64,000 nt of DNA from Aurelia coerulea. Its lineage: Eukaryota; Cnidaria; Scyphozoa; Semaeostomeae; Ulmaridae. This document shows positions 54,193-64,000 of this stretch, one piece after another. A program made the translations under genes and the position numbers. Location of the stretch: positions 4,905,501 to 4,969,500 of the forward strand of contig CM076947.1 in the NCBI GenBank assembly GCA_039566865.1. The letters are read 5' to 3'. Position 1 is the first letter of the stretch. Each line of letters begins with the position of its first letter. The notes under the pieces are model-generated. The model saw nothing but the letters and a program-made list of their open reading frames with translations. It was not told the DNA's origin and searched no databases.

Positions 54193-55322
54193 TCATATGA
54201 AGACAGGACATTGTAAATGGTAATTATGACATTGTTCCAGTTCCTCACTTACTGAGTGCGCCCAGTTCACGGTGAAGATGGCAGTGAAAGTTAATATCAG
54301 CTGCCTGCATTTTTCTTACTGTTGTGCAAGTCATTCTCTGCTGACATCATGTTTTAGCAGATGAGAGAAGAATCCCTGTTTGAAAAGCCACTGCTCCCTG
54401 TGTATTAAGGCAATGCTATTAGAAACTGTCCATTTGATAGTTAATATATCCAAATGTATTTTATGAGTACATGAAAATTAACCTAAAATTAGCCGTCATT
54501 ATTGCTTGCATCAAAATTTTTCTCCATGTGCTCAAAGAAAGTGGCAAAATCGGTCAAAATCAGGAAAATGCGATAAAATAAAATTTTCGGCACAATTTCC
54601 GTCCAAACATGATGATTATGATAGATTATATCAAATAACACTACCCTGCAAAATATGTTTGCAAAATATTGCAATTTTGCTACTTTTTTCGCGGAAATAA
54701 ATATGAGAATTGGTGATTTTGACATAGTCAGTTCCGGAAAATTGTCTCCCTCCCCCTCATTTGTCCAAATATTTTCATAAAACTTCTTGAGTCGTTGCAA
54801 GATAAGTATCGGCATAAGTCAGAAAGTTTCCGGGCCATAATTGTTCTCCTAGCAGAGTTATAGCAAAAAGTCTACTAGGGGGGCAAATTTGCCCCCCAAC
54901 CAAAATAGGGTTAAGGGGCTCTGTCCCGCTTCGTCGAGAAAATCCCTCTTAATTGTAGAACTAATTGTAGACTCAAACATGCATAAAGTTGAATAATATA
55001 TTTAAATACTATTGTCTTGAGACAAAGGGAGCAGTGGTCTTTCAGATAGGAATTGTTTCTTACTCGCCTGGTATCGGTACCAATGTTGTTCTGTTCCCTT
55101 CTGTTTTGAACAACACTACCCCTACTGATTGCTGTGGTAAAGTGACCTGGAATGTGGACACGGATATGTTTGCAGTGATGTGCTGCATCAGCTTTACCTG
55201 AAAATCCTTTGATGCGTTCACAATTCAATGGAGAACTAATGTATTTCTCCAGTTTGGGGGTATCTGTTCTGTTGCGAAGAATTGTACCAGAACTAGAATC
55301 ACAAGCAAACTTTTTGTATGTT

Positions 55323-55796
55323 TATCGAGGGGGGGGGGGTAACTCCTATAGAGGGCCTGGTATACATGTGCCTGTTAGAATCCAGGGGGTGGACCCATAA
55401 CCAGGGCAAGATTTTGAAAACATAACCCCTTAACCAGGGCATCTTCTTGAAAAAATACCCCATAACCAGGGCATCTTCTTGAAAACATACCCCATAACCA
55501 GGGCAAACATTTTCAAGAATCCTGTTGAGAATAGGCTATGTACCATAAGTAGAGCTAATTTCCTTTTGATGAGAGCTGTTTTAATCAAACCAAATGGATA
55601 TTTCATGCACTGCTGCAATACAGCCAAACTTCGGCAAATCTTCATTAAGCAGACCCATAACCAGGGCAAAATATCGCAAACTGACCCATAACCCGGGCCA
55701 TGACCCATAAACCGGGCAAAATATCGCAAACTACCCCATAACCCGGGCAGGCACATGTATACCAGGCCTCCTATAGGAGTTACCCCCCCCTCGATA
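55323..55796. mobile_element. MITE with G-run termini and internal CCATAACCAGGGCA repeats
   Basis: The ends TATCGAGGGGGGGG and CCCCCCCCTCGATA continue into about 50-bp arms (words TAACTCCTATAG and CCTGGTATACATGTGCCTG). Inside are about nine CCATAACC(A/C)GGGC words in direct repeats. It has no gene. Confidence 0.85.
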
Positions 55797-55941
55797 TTTA
55801 TAGCTGCACCTGTTTGCTTTAGAACCACATCACGTGAATACCGGGTAACAATTTTGAATATTTTGGACAGGGTGTATCTCCTTAATAGGTGAGATTATGT
55901 TTCAAAGCCATCTTCACCCAGCAACTGTACCGTTTGGTTCT

Positions 55942-55982
55942 TTAGTTCAGTTTAGTTCAGTTTAGTTCAGTTTAGTTCAGTT
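55942..55982. repeat. (AGTTCAGTTT)n short tandem repeat
   Basis: Four 10-bp units in a row. Confidence 0.93.
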
Positions 55983-56619
55983 TGAAAAAGAATCCAACAA
56001 GCAGTTAAATTTTCCTATCAAGAAAATCGCAAAAAGTGTTCTGTTTCTATAATTACAAAGGCATTACAAAGATTTGTCAGCTTAGAACACGCTTTGGTTC
56101 TTTGATCTTCAGGAAAAAAGCGTAAAGAAACATTCATAAAACATACCAAGAGCGATTCCGATGCTCATGCCTAGGGAAATTCGATTGTTGGGACAAAGTT
56201 CATTTTCAAGTTTATTCAGTAATATTCAAATGATAACATAACTGTACGCAGCCATTCTGACTTTCTGGCTAGCAAAGAAGATATTCCATCTAGTTGCTCA
56301 ATATAAACGTTTATTTATTCTGGTTGAATTGAAATTGTTTTGATATTTGCCAAACTGTGCGTTAGATAGAAATTTATCCTCCGAATTCACCATAGAAACG
56401 TCATAGATGCTAAATCTTACTTCATAGAAATTGTGATGTTTTGAGGACATAAGCGTAGCCCTGCAACGTTGGAAATATTATTGAAAATTAGCCCTAATCG
56501 GACAAAAATCTGCCCTCTGTTGGGCAGAAATATTGGTAAACAATGAACTTTATGTCGGGTAGTCCCATAGAATTTTCCCCAGGGGGGCACTCAGCACATA
56601 CACATACGGGGAGGTAAGT

Positions 56620-56860
56620 CCGATATTTTTGGGTCAGAATATTGTGGAAAGTGATATTTTTGGGTCCAAATAAATTTAAACTATGTTTCTAATATTTTTG
56701 GGCATTAAATACTATGAAAATGATATTTTGGGTTCTTTCGAGGCAATCCTGGTCTCAATTTGCATGGTTTTGAGGTCTTCTATGTTTGTTTACAGATGTC
56801 AAGGTATAAAATGAGCTGATATTTTTGGTCACATAGTGCTTATGTATGTGAAAGCAAATG
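56620..56860. repeat. Second copy of the GATATTTTTGGGTC dispersed repeat
   Basis: It matches 44080-44330 in direct orientation. Next to it, 56870-57010 is a further ATAAGAAAC-family fragment that serves as the empty-site relative for the Harbinger MITE. Confidence 0.75.
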
Positions 56861-57009
56861 CACATATTATTTTGAAAACAAACTAAGGTCCGGGGCTGGT
56901 GGGCAGTTTCTTGAATTTTTGGGCCTTTTTGCTTCCAAAAGTCTCTTACGTGTTTCTTTTATTTTTAATACCAGAAGTGTAGAGTTAATTTCGTTATATC
57001 CGTGTTCTT

Positions 57010-59480
57010 ACGTTATTTTTAGTTGGTAGCGAGAGACCTTATCGCTGTTTCGTTTTTTGACATTTTCAGTAGTTAGCCACTTAAATGCAGATCCACCTTG
57101 AGCGTAAACCTCCATCTGGAAAAAGTAAAAATTAAAAGAGGAAACTATAAAGCACACAAAAAACGATTGGTTAAGGTGGTTAAAGTATTGAATAGGGTAA
57201 AGTAAAACTCATACACTTGGTGTCCTGTCGCTCATGAATGTACTGAAATAAGTTGTCACTTCCAAGTTTGGCCCCAACGAAATATCACATTGTTCGTTGA
57301 ATCTGTTGTATTTTCAATTGTACATTTTGGTAAACGCTAATGCTTCAATCACCCGCAACCGGTAAATTTCAAGGGGTATAGAAGCGCAACTGTAAACGCA
57401 AAGTATTATTGTTTGTATCTATATATTCAGATTAGTGTTAGCGTAACAACTGTCCACTTATGATCAATCTATGATCAATCCGTACCCTATAGGCAGATTT
57501 TCAAAAATCATGATATCTCCATGATATCATCTTTGGCGACAAATCCAGAATTAGATTCGAAGGATTTTATGCAAACTTTTCAGCCGTGTGTTTCTTGAGC
57601 TGTAGGCGAATTTCTTGAAACCCTCCCCCTCATATGCATTGAAACAACCAAAGAACTTCTATCCAATGTTCTACAAACTCAGCGCAGAAAATAGACACTG
57701 GGAAGTGCTATGGGGTCAAGCAAGCATGGAATGTCATTTAGTTGCCAAGCAGTGAATGGCTTGGTGTGGAGCGTCCCCTGGCACAGAATTTTGCAACGCG
57801 TTGGTTATTAAACACCGGTGCAGTGAATAATAACTAACTACAGTCATGAACTATAGTTTGAGACAAATTCAAAATTTAACATCAATCGCTGCTAGTCTCT
57901 TTATCGTATACTCATGCATTGAAAATGGAAAATGGCACGAGAGCCCGATAAAGAGGCTTGCGACGATAAAGAGGGGAAAAACAATTACACAGCCTCATTT
58001 TCGTTTGCACGATATGACGTCACTTCACTCAAATTGCTTATTTGAATACGTAATTTCACACGGAGAAAACGACAAAAAGTAGAAAAAAGTATCATACATC
58101 ATTCGTAGCAGTATTATCTTGTGTTCTATCATCAATCATACCAATCCCAGACTTGTCCTTTAAAACATCAGGAAAGACGAATTTCTCTCATTCTGTATGT
58201 CCATGATTGTAGTTGAATTCCAATTCCCCAAAGCAGTACGAAAACGTTTCTCGAGAATCTTCTCAGATTAGAAAATTTGATGAAAGTGCTTTGGTGGTGT
58301 TCAGTGTTCTCGAGAGCGACAATCATTCAGTAACTCGTTGATGGCAAAGCACAAAAAATATAAGACAAAACAATACCCCAAAAGGTTATAGAATCTAATC
58401 TAGGATTTTAGCTAAAGTTGTGAATTTTCAAAACTGATGCATCCTACGATTTATAGTGGCCTGTTAAAGTGGATAATCTTTTGCTTACCCGGTATAAAAT
58501 AAAGAAGATTACAGATATACAGGGTTTTTCAGAGAGAACGCAACCCAACTTTTATTTGAGATTCTTTATAAAATAATAAAATTTGAGTCAATTTGACGCA
58601 TACGATCTGAAAGCACAATCTATATTCTTTCCAATGATATTCAGATCCGTGGGGGGGGGGGGGGGTACTTGACCACGTTTTGGTCAGGGACATGCCATCG
58701 AAGCTTCAAAAACATACCCGTTCCTTATACCAATTTTTTGAAAATGTATACCCGACATTATACTAATTTTCCAAAAAATGTGCCGGACCTTGTTACGTCC
58801 CCGTATCCAAAATGAGAGCATATTTTGCATTCTTATTAGATGCATCTTATGGGAATAAACTGTCCTTTTCCTGCCTCACCTCAAGTGCTTCCAGGCCTGA
58901 AATTTGTTCACAAAAGCTGTTTCGTAATTTATTTTTTGACGGTAAAAAGGTGTTATGTTGCTCTTACAGCATGGTGAATTTGAAATCAGCCTTGCATACT
59001 AAAATATCAATTATTTCAAGAAGAAATATTTTACTTTGAAATAAGATGCACCATATCTACTCAGAAATCTCATTATCTTTCAAAGATTTTCACTTACAGT
59101 TGCGCTGCGTTCTTTCTGGAAGTACATTGCTATATCAAATGATCTACTTCATAGTCATATGCCATTACCGGCATCTAAATTTGTTTGATTTTCATACTAG
59201 TTTTTGTTTTATCTCACTGTTATATTCTGATGATGAATGAGATTCTTTTTGCTCCGATGCAGTGTATCTCAATTATTTTACAATTTAGGGGTCAATTAAA
59301 TGAGAGTTTTCAGCCCCGGTCCCGAATTTCATTCCTGTTAGCCAAGGTGACGTTGGCGTGCGATTATATGACAGACGAAACTTACCACTAGAATTTCTCT
59401 AAACATTTTCGAGGTTTAAAACTTCAAAACTGCTTTCATTTTATTTCATTTCATTTCAATTTCTTTAGGCACGGTGGCCA
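57010..59480. other. No supported gene
   Basis: Short open frames only, without recognisable domains. The stretch contains a G run at about 58650 and CATACCCG-type words up to 58750. The sequence TACAGGGTTTTTCAGAGAG near 58519 looks like a lone transposon terminus. Confidence 0.4.
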
Positions 59481-59492
59481 CATCAGTCAAAG

Positions 59493-60257
59493 GACTGGTG
59501 GCGGCTCGTGAGGAAAACATTTGGTGGGGCAAATATGGAAAAATGAGGGGGTCTGGGGGCAAAGCCCCCAGGAAAATTTATAGTGACCACGCCCTTCAAA
59601 CCCTCGGAAAAGGATGGCAACGCCCTTTTTGATGTACTTTCTAGAAAGTTTCCGTAGAGCTTTTCGCAGGCCTCAGGCCTAGCTTTTCTTCTGCTATTTC
59701 CTTGCCTTGATTGAATTAGATCTGAATTAGAACTAAACTTGCCTCAAGTCTATTCTAGACAACAACAGGCCTTCGAAATGATTGAATTACAAGAGTAGTG
59801 TTGCTGTTGTTGAGCAGGGAGGGCAAAATGATTTCTGCCCAAATTTGACGAGAGTTGACCAATCAGCTTACTTGATGGCGTGACCAAAACGTTGCAGTGC
59901 GCACGACAATAAGGATCTGTGAGGGGAGGAAAAATCTTTGCCCCGAAACCACAGAAACAAAAGGAAACAAACAGAATGCACTGATCTGTGGATGCAGCTC
60001 AAAGAAATCACAGCATAATCGACAGCCTCAAAGAGATGCCGATTCTATCAATATCAATAGACATTAGATGTCACTTATCGATAGAAAAATCTACGCCCAC
60101 ACTTTTGAAAGACTTCATCATACAACAATGTTTTCCGATGTTTTACTCAAATCACACACAAAATGATTTATTTATTTATTTATTTTATTTTGACTTTCCT
60201 TTGAGATTTGCTGGTGGGGCACTGCCCTGAGTGCCCAATAGCACCAGCCGCCACTGG
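59493..60257. mobile_element. hAT-like non-autonomous element
   Basis: ACTGGTGGCGGCTCGTG near 59494 and CACCAGCCGCCACTGG near 60242 form an imperfect inverted pair, with GGTGGGGCA repeated just inside both ends. CAGTGGCGGCT-type ends are usual for hAT elements. No target duplication was visible and no transposase was found. Confidence 0.5.
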
Positions 60258-60323
60258 AATACATACAATAACTAAATTATAAGAAAGGCATACGAAATTA
60301 AATAATCTTATTTACAAAACAAT

Positions 60324-60593
60324 CTAATAAGCAAATTTAAAGTAAAGCATGAAAGAGAGAATCAGCATTTGCTGTTGGTATTGCTGATACTTTTTCGAAT
60401 GCTCATTCCACAATTTAGCACCCTTATACGAGAAGCTCTTTTGTCCGAAGGCCGATTTGCGATGAGGAACGGCCAAATCTGTTTTGGTATCGCGCAGTTC
60501 TCTCGTGCATGAATCTGATAGCCTGACGAACATTTCTGTAAGGTAAGTGAGAGCTTGTTCATTTACCGACTTATACACCATCACTAGAATCAC
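60324..60593 (-). pseudogene. LINE C-terminal tail fragment
   Basis: The frame reads ALTYLTEMFVRLSD, TDLAVPHRKSAFGQKSFSYK and GAKLWNEHSKK. The pattern LxVP-R-x4-G-KSFSxxGAKLWN is the conserved end of many CR1/Jockey-type LINE ORF2 proteins. No RT core is attached, so it is a 5'-truncated insertion. Confidence 0.75.
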
Positions 60594-61195
60594 TAGTTTC
60601 CTTTAAGAACGTTCTTTGCTTTCATTTGTCACCCTTTCTTAGAAGATCATAGCATTTCTCCGTTTTAAAAGATTCTACAATAGACCACTTGAGAGTCATG
60701 ACAAGGGGTCGTGGACTCGATTGGATCTGCTCTATTTCTGCGATCCCAATCGCAACTTCATCTTCACCTTGTTGGAATCTAAGTGGCCTTCTAAATGAGG
60801 AACTCCTGGATGAAGTTTTGTTTGTTTGCGCCGCATACGAACGTTGACAAAGCGCGCATAACTGAGCATGTAGTCAACATTCCATGATAAAATGTGTCGA
60901 AACGCAAAACAGACAAAACAGACACATAAAACATAAGATCCTTTTGGATGATTACAAAGTCCATCCTGAGCTAAGCAAGCATAAGAAAATCTGAATATTG
61001 ATTTCTTCATAACCCCAAATGATCGTTGATGCTGTTTTAGCTGCAGTCAGAGAGATGAGTGTTGCTGCTAAAGTCACCTTCGTCAACAGAAAATCAAGCG
61101 CCTTGTATAAGGACAAGAATCGCCTGAAAAGCAATATTTTGATCTTTATGTCAAACGAGGATATGATACGCAAAAAATCAAAAGTCATTACCCCT

Positions 61196-61247
61196 TAGCC
61201 TGCGTGCAGACTCAACTCCTCGAGGAGTTGAGTCTGCACGCAGGCTA
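61196..61247. mobile_element. Perfect 52-bp palindrome with 8-bp target duplication
   Basis: Arms of 26 bp (TAGCCTGCGTGCAGACTCAA then CTCCTC) meet without any spacer at CTCGAG. TTACCCCT is repeated on both sides (61188-61195 and 61248-61255). It looks like a transposon reduced to its two terminal repeats. Confidence 0.85.
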
Positions 61248-62176
61248 TTACCCCTAGTTTGCTTAGTCTCTGCATGAAACTATTGGTGCATCTTTATCAA
61301 ATTAGATGTCATGTCAGATTTACGATAACGCAAAATTACTTATGTTTATGCAGAACCCTGCAGAACGTTTCTATTCGTGGGCATCTAGTTTGAGACAAGC
61401 ATTGACGAAAATAACCTATGTGCAGAATCATATGCATGAAGATGTTTTGGTTTAGTGTGATCGCGTCCCTTCCCCCAGTCAATGGCGCCATTGTTTGCTG
61501 GGATTCTGCACCTTTCCTCACAACTTCACCTGCGATGATTGCATCCGTTGCTGTGTAGGAGGGGGGGTCCTTCTACCTTTGGTGATGCTGCGAATGCTAG
61601 CCTCTGTGCAGGCTGTCGGTTACATCATCCCCTAAAGTTGACTTATTTGCATAATGAATACTATCAATAAGTGGCTAATGATGCGTTCGTTCTAGAAAAC
61701 GATTGTTTTAACATAATTAAGCTGCTAATGAAGTCAAGAACGTGCCAATTCTGCGTAAATTTGTTGTTGTGCCAGGGTAAACATCAAGGTGATTTATCCA
61801 TCTTATGGTGTCAAATCTGTCTAACATGAAATAAGCCGACGTCAAATGTTACTATCGGATCGCGGGAAACTTCTGTCTTGTATGCGCTTTCTGCGCGCTT
61901 TCTTTATTTCAGTGCCAATTAGCAGAGATAAAACGTTAATTAATTGTTTTAACGAGCGTGATGGACTTTCTTTCTTTCTGACATCGGAGCCCCTTCTTAG
62001 ATTACAAAGTACTTTGTAATCAAAAACCGGAGGTATGAACTGCGCGAAGGCAAATTTAGCTTGCACCTGAAACCAAGGTTTGATTCGAGCGATGATTTGA
62101 TTATATGGACACCTCTGTAATATTTCAGTGTTTATTTTGAAAATTATTATACCTCTGCCTCAGTGTTTTTGAAAAC

Positions 62177-62605
62177 TGTCGGTGGTAAGTGGTCGGTGGT
62201 TTTCTTGGTCGGTGGTAAGTGGTCGGTGGTTTTCTTGGTCGGTGGTAAGTGGTCGGTGGGTTTCTTGGTCGGTGGTAAGTGGTCGGTGGGTTTCTTGGTC
62301 GGTGGTAAGTGGTCGGTGGGTTTCTTGGTCGGTGGTAAGTGGTCGGTGGGTTTCTTGGTCGGTGGTAAGTGGTCGGTGGGTTTCTTGGTCGGTGGTAAGT
62401 GGTCGGTGGGTTTCTTGGTCGGTGGTAAGTGGTTTGTTGGTCGGTGGTAAGTGGTTTGTTGGTCGGTGGTAAGTGGTTTTCTTGGTCGGTGGTCGGTGGT
62501 CGGTGGCTATTATGGTCGGTGGTAAGTGCGGTAAGTGGACGGTGGTAAGTGTGGTCGGTGGTATGTGGTCGGTGTGGTCGGTGGTAAGTGGTTGTACACC
62601 ACGCC
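62177..62605. repeat. CCGACCACTTACCA minisatellite, inverted copy 2
   Basis: About ten units of GGTGGTAAGTGGTCGGTGGG and TTTCTTGGTC (period about 31 bp), then irregular units ending GGTGGTAAGTGGTTGTACAC. It is the reverse complement of 39585-40082, including the GTGTACAACCACTTACC boundary. Confidence 0.96.
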
Positions 62606-63259
62606 GAAGCGTTCATCTTATACTAATATGGAGCTTACAAGCACCTTACAAGAAGCAAATGAAAATATTCTTCAGTTTTTTTTTTTGGAGCAAAGGAACA
62701 CGCTGCTAGGTACCTCCACTCTAGTGAGCTACAAGCTGCCGTTTTGCTGAACACTTTCCTCAGAAAGAAAACTATTTTTACAATACTGTTCAGCCTTCCT
62801 TTCGGGAACTCCAAAAGGATGTTGCTCTGCATGGTTTTGGCAATTGAAAGATATATAGATTGCAATATTTTCTTCAACGCTGGCTTCGCAAATAGTGTTT
62901 CAGAGCTTTTTGCTGATTTTAGAAAAGTTGATTAATTTCCAAAACTACTCGAAAACTTTACGCTCCTTTTGTGATCTTTAGGGTTGGTTTTTCACCCACC
63001 ACTTTGCCAAGTCTGGTTGAAACAGCTAGGTTAGATTTCCTTCAATCAAATCTTAGATTCCTGCTTATTTTTGACAGCAAAGAGAAGAAACATTTGTCAA
63101 CAGATTACCAAAGCATGCTTAGAAAAATTTAAGGCCTATATAGACAGGTCCCGTGCCAGAAAAATCGGAAAACTTTTCCAGTCAAAGTTCTGAAAACGGA
63201 TTTGGGATCGTTAAACATAGCAGAATCAAATTTCAGTTGGGGACTTTTGAAATTTTTCC

Positions 63260-63460
63260 GTTTTTTCAAAATGGCGGCTTAAATGTAAAATGGCGGATTT
63301 TTAACAAAAACTTGTGCATAAAGCAGGCTTCTGCTTACATAAATACATGTTTTTAGATTGTATACGCTGAAAGACTATCGTCTTTGTGAATATTTGAAAT
63401 AAAATTATCAATTAGCTATATTCTTTCATAATGGCGGCACTAATTCAAAATGGCGGATTC
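63260..63460. promoter_or_regulatory. Cluster of AAAATGGCGG sites
   Basis: Four AAAATGGCGG or ATAATGGCGG words in 190 bp (about 63269, 63289, 63430 and 63449) resemble the YY1/Pho binding consensus. No transcript start was identified next to them. Confidence 0.35.
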
Positions 63461-63561
63461 CCAAAATTGATCATTTCAATTAAGATCGCGTGCAGATTTA
63501 CTTCTGCTCTAAAAAGAATCCTTGGGTGATTTGGTATCATTTTGGAAGGTTGGGAAGTTTC

Positions 63562-64000
63562 AAGTAGCCCATTCCAGTTTGCTTGGCCCAGTTTGCTATG
63601 TTGAGGCAGCTATGAAGGGTCATGGGATGAGAGAGGATGATCTTACAAAAAGATTTGCAAGACTCGTTCAGCGTAAACTGGAAGTCTAAAATCAACTCAA
63701 ATGGCCTCCTGATCAAGTGTGTAAATCCATTGAAAACTTGATCCCACTATCCTGTATATTCAATGCCATTGCCTGGTCCATAAATTCCAACGAAGGCAAA
63801 GATCATCATGGTCTAGTAAAAGTTGGCAAAAGACAAGTTGAAAAGGTCACTGCACTTTCATAAAGTTGGGAAGCCATGGTAACTGGAGAAAGGGCGCCAT
63901 TTAATATTGCGCTTATGCTAACGGTTCATCGCTTGACAGGTAGCAAGGAAACATCTAAATTGCTGCACCATGCAAGCATTGTGTACATTGAGGCATTTTT
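63562..64000 (+). pseudogene. Transposon-associated protein fragment, cut by window end
   Basis: One frame reads EAAMKGHGMREDDLTKRFA, IPLSCIFNAIAWSINSN, KVGKRQVEKVTAL and FNIALMLTVHRLTGSKETSK to the window edge, with stops TAA at 63687 and TAA at 63861. The GLTVHRLTGSKE-type block is one I recall from large uncharacterised, often DUF6589-linked, proteins of cnidarians. The frame is preserved across both stops, so these are point-like changes in an otherwise recognisable copy. It may be the N-terminal region of the same family as 3421-4333. Confidence 0.5.

Overview
The window is eukaryotic, almost certainly from a metazoan and most like a marine invertebrate such as a cnidarian. It is AT-rich, has spliceosomal introns with GTAAG-type donors, and is packed with short transposons, satellites and minisatellites. 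No rRNA, tRNA, CRISPR or operon-like structure was seen. The cnidarian suggestion rests on the recalled look of the transposon-derived protein families and is not proven.

The one intact host-like gene runs right to left from 25203 to 8052. I could join ten coding exons with matching intron phases (0,0,0,0,0,1,2,1,1) and no stop, giving 921 residues with the 5' end missing. Five small phase-0 exons (63-84 nt) and the start of the next encode an acidic disordered region. Then follow a C2H2-like finger and a CCHC-like cluster, a Crypton-like tyrosine-recombinase domain split over two exons, an acidic linker exon and a SANT/Myb-like C-terminal domain. The introns hold a 137-bp satellite (about 20.2-24.6 kb), several MITEs and a dead LINE reverse transcriptase on the opposite strand. 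A broken relative of the gene's 3' end lies at 39041-39388 on the other strand.

Other protein remnants are a DUF6589-like fragment (3.4-4.3 kb), a MULE-like DDE transposase (51.06-54.19 kb, damaged towards its 3' end), two further LINE pieces (40.1-40.7 kb and 60.3-60.6 kb) and a transposon-associated fragment at the right edge (63.56-64 kb).

From 25.4 kb to 50 kb the DNA is mostly nested repeats. There is a 2.4-kb CACAACCAG minisatellite with an inverted partner at 37 kb, several long-TIR elements (28-30.2, 31-33.5 and 33.65-36.7 kb), a CCGACCA minisatellite at 39.6 kb with an inverted partner at 62.2 kb, and TTAA-, TA-, TAA- and 8/9-bp-TSD elements. Several have both target-site duplications intact, and one has a paralogous empty site inside the window. 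Stretches such as 1-2.3 kb, 5.1-7.9 kb and 56.9-59.4 kb showed no gene that I could support.
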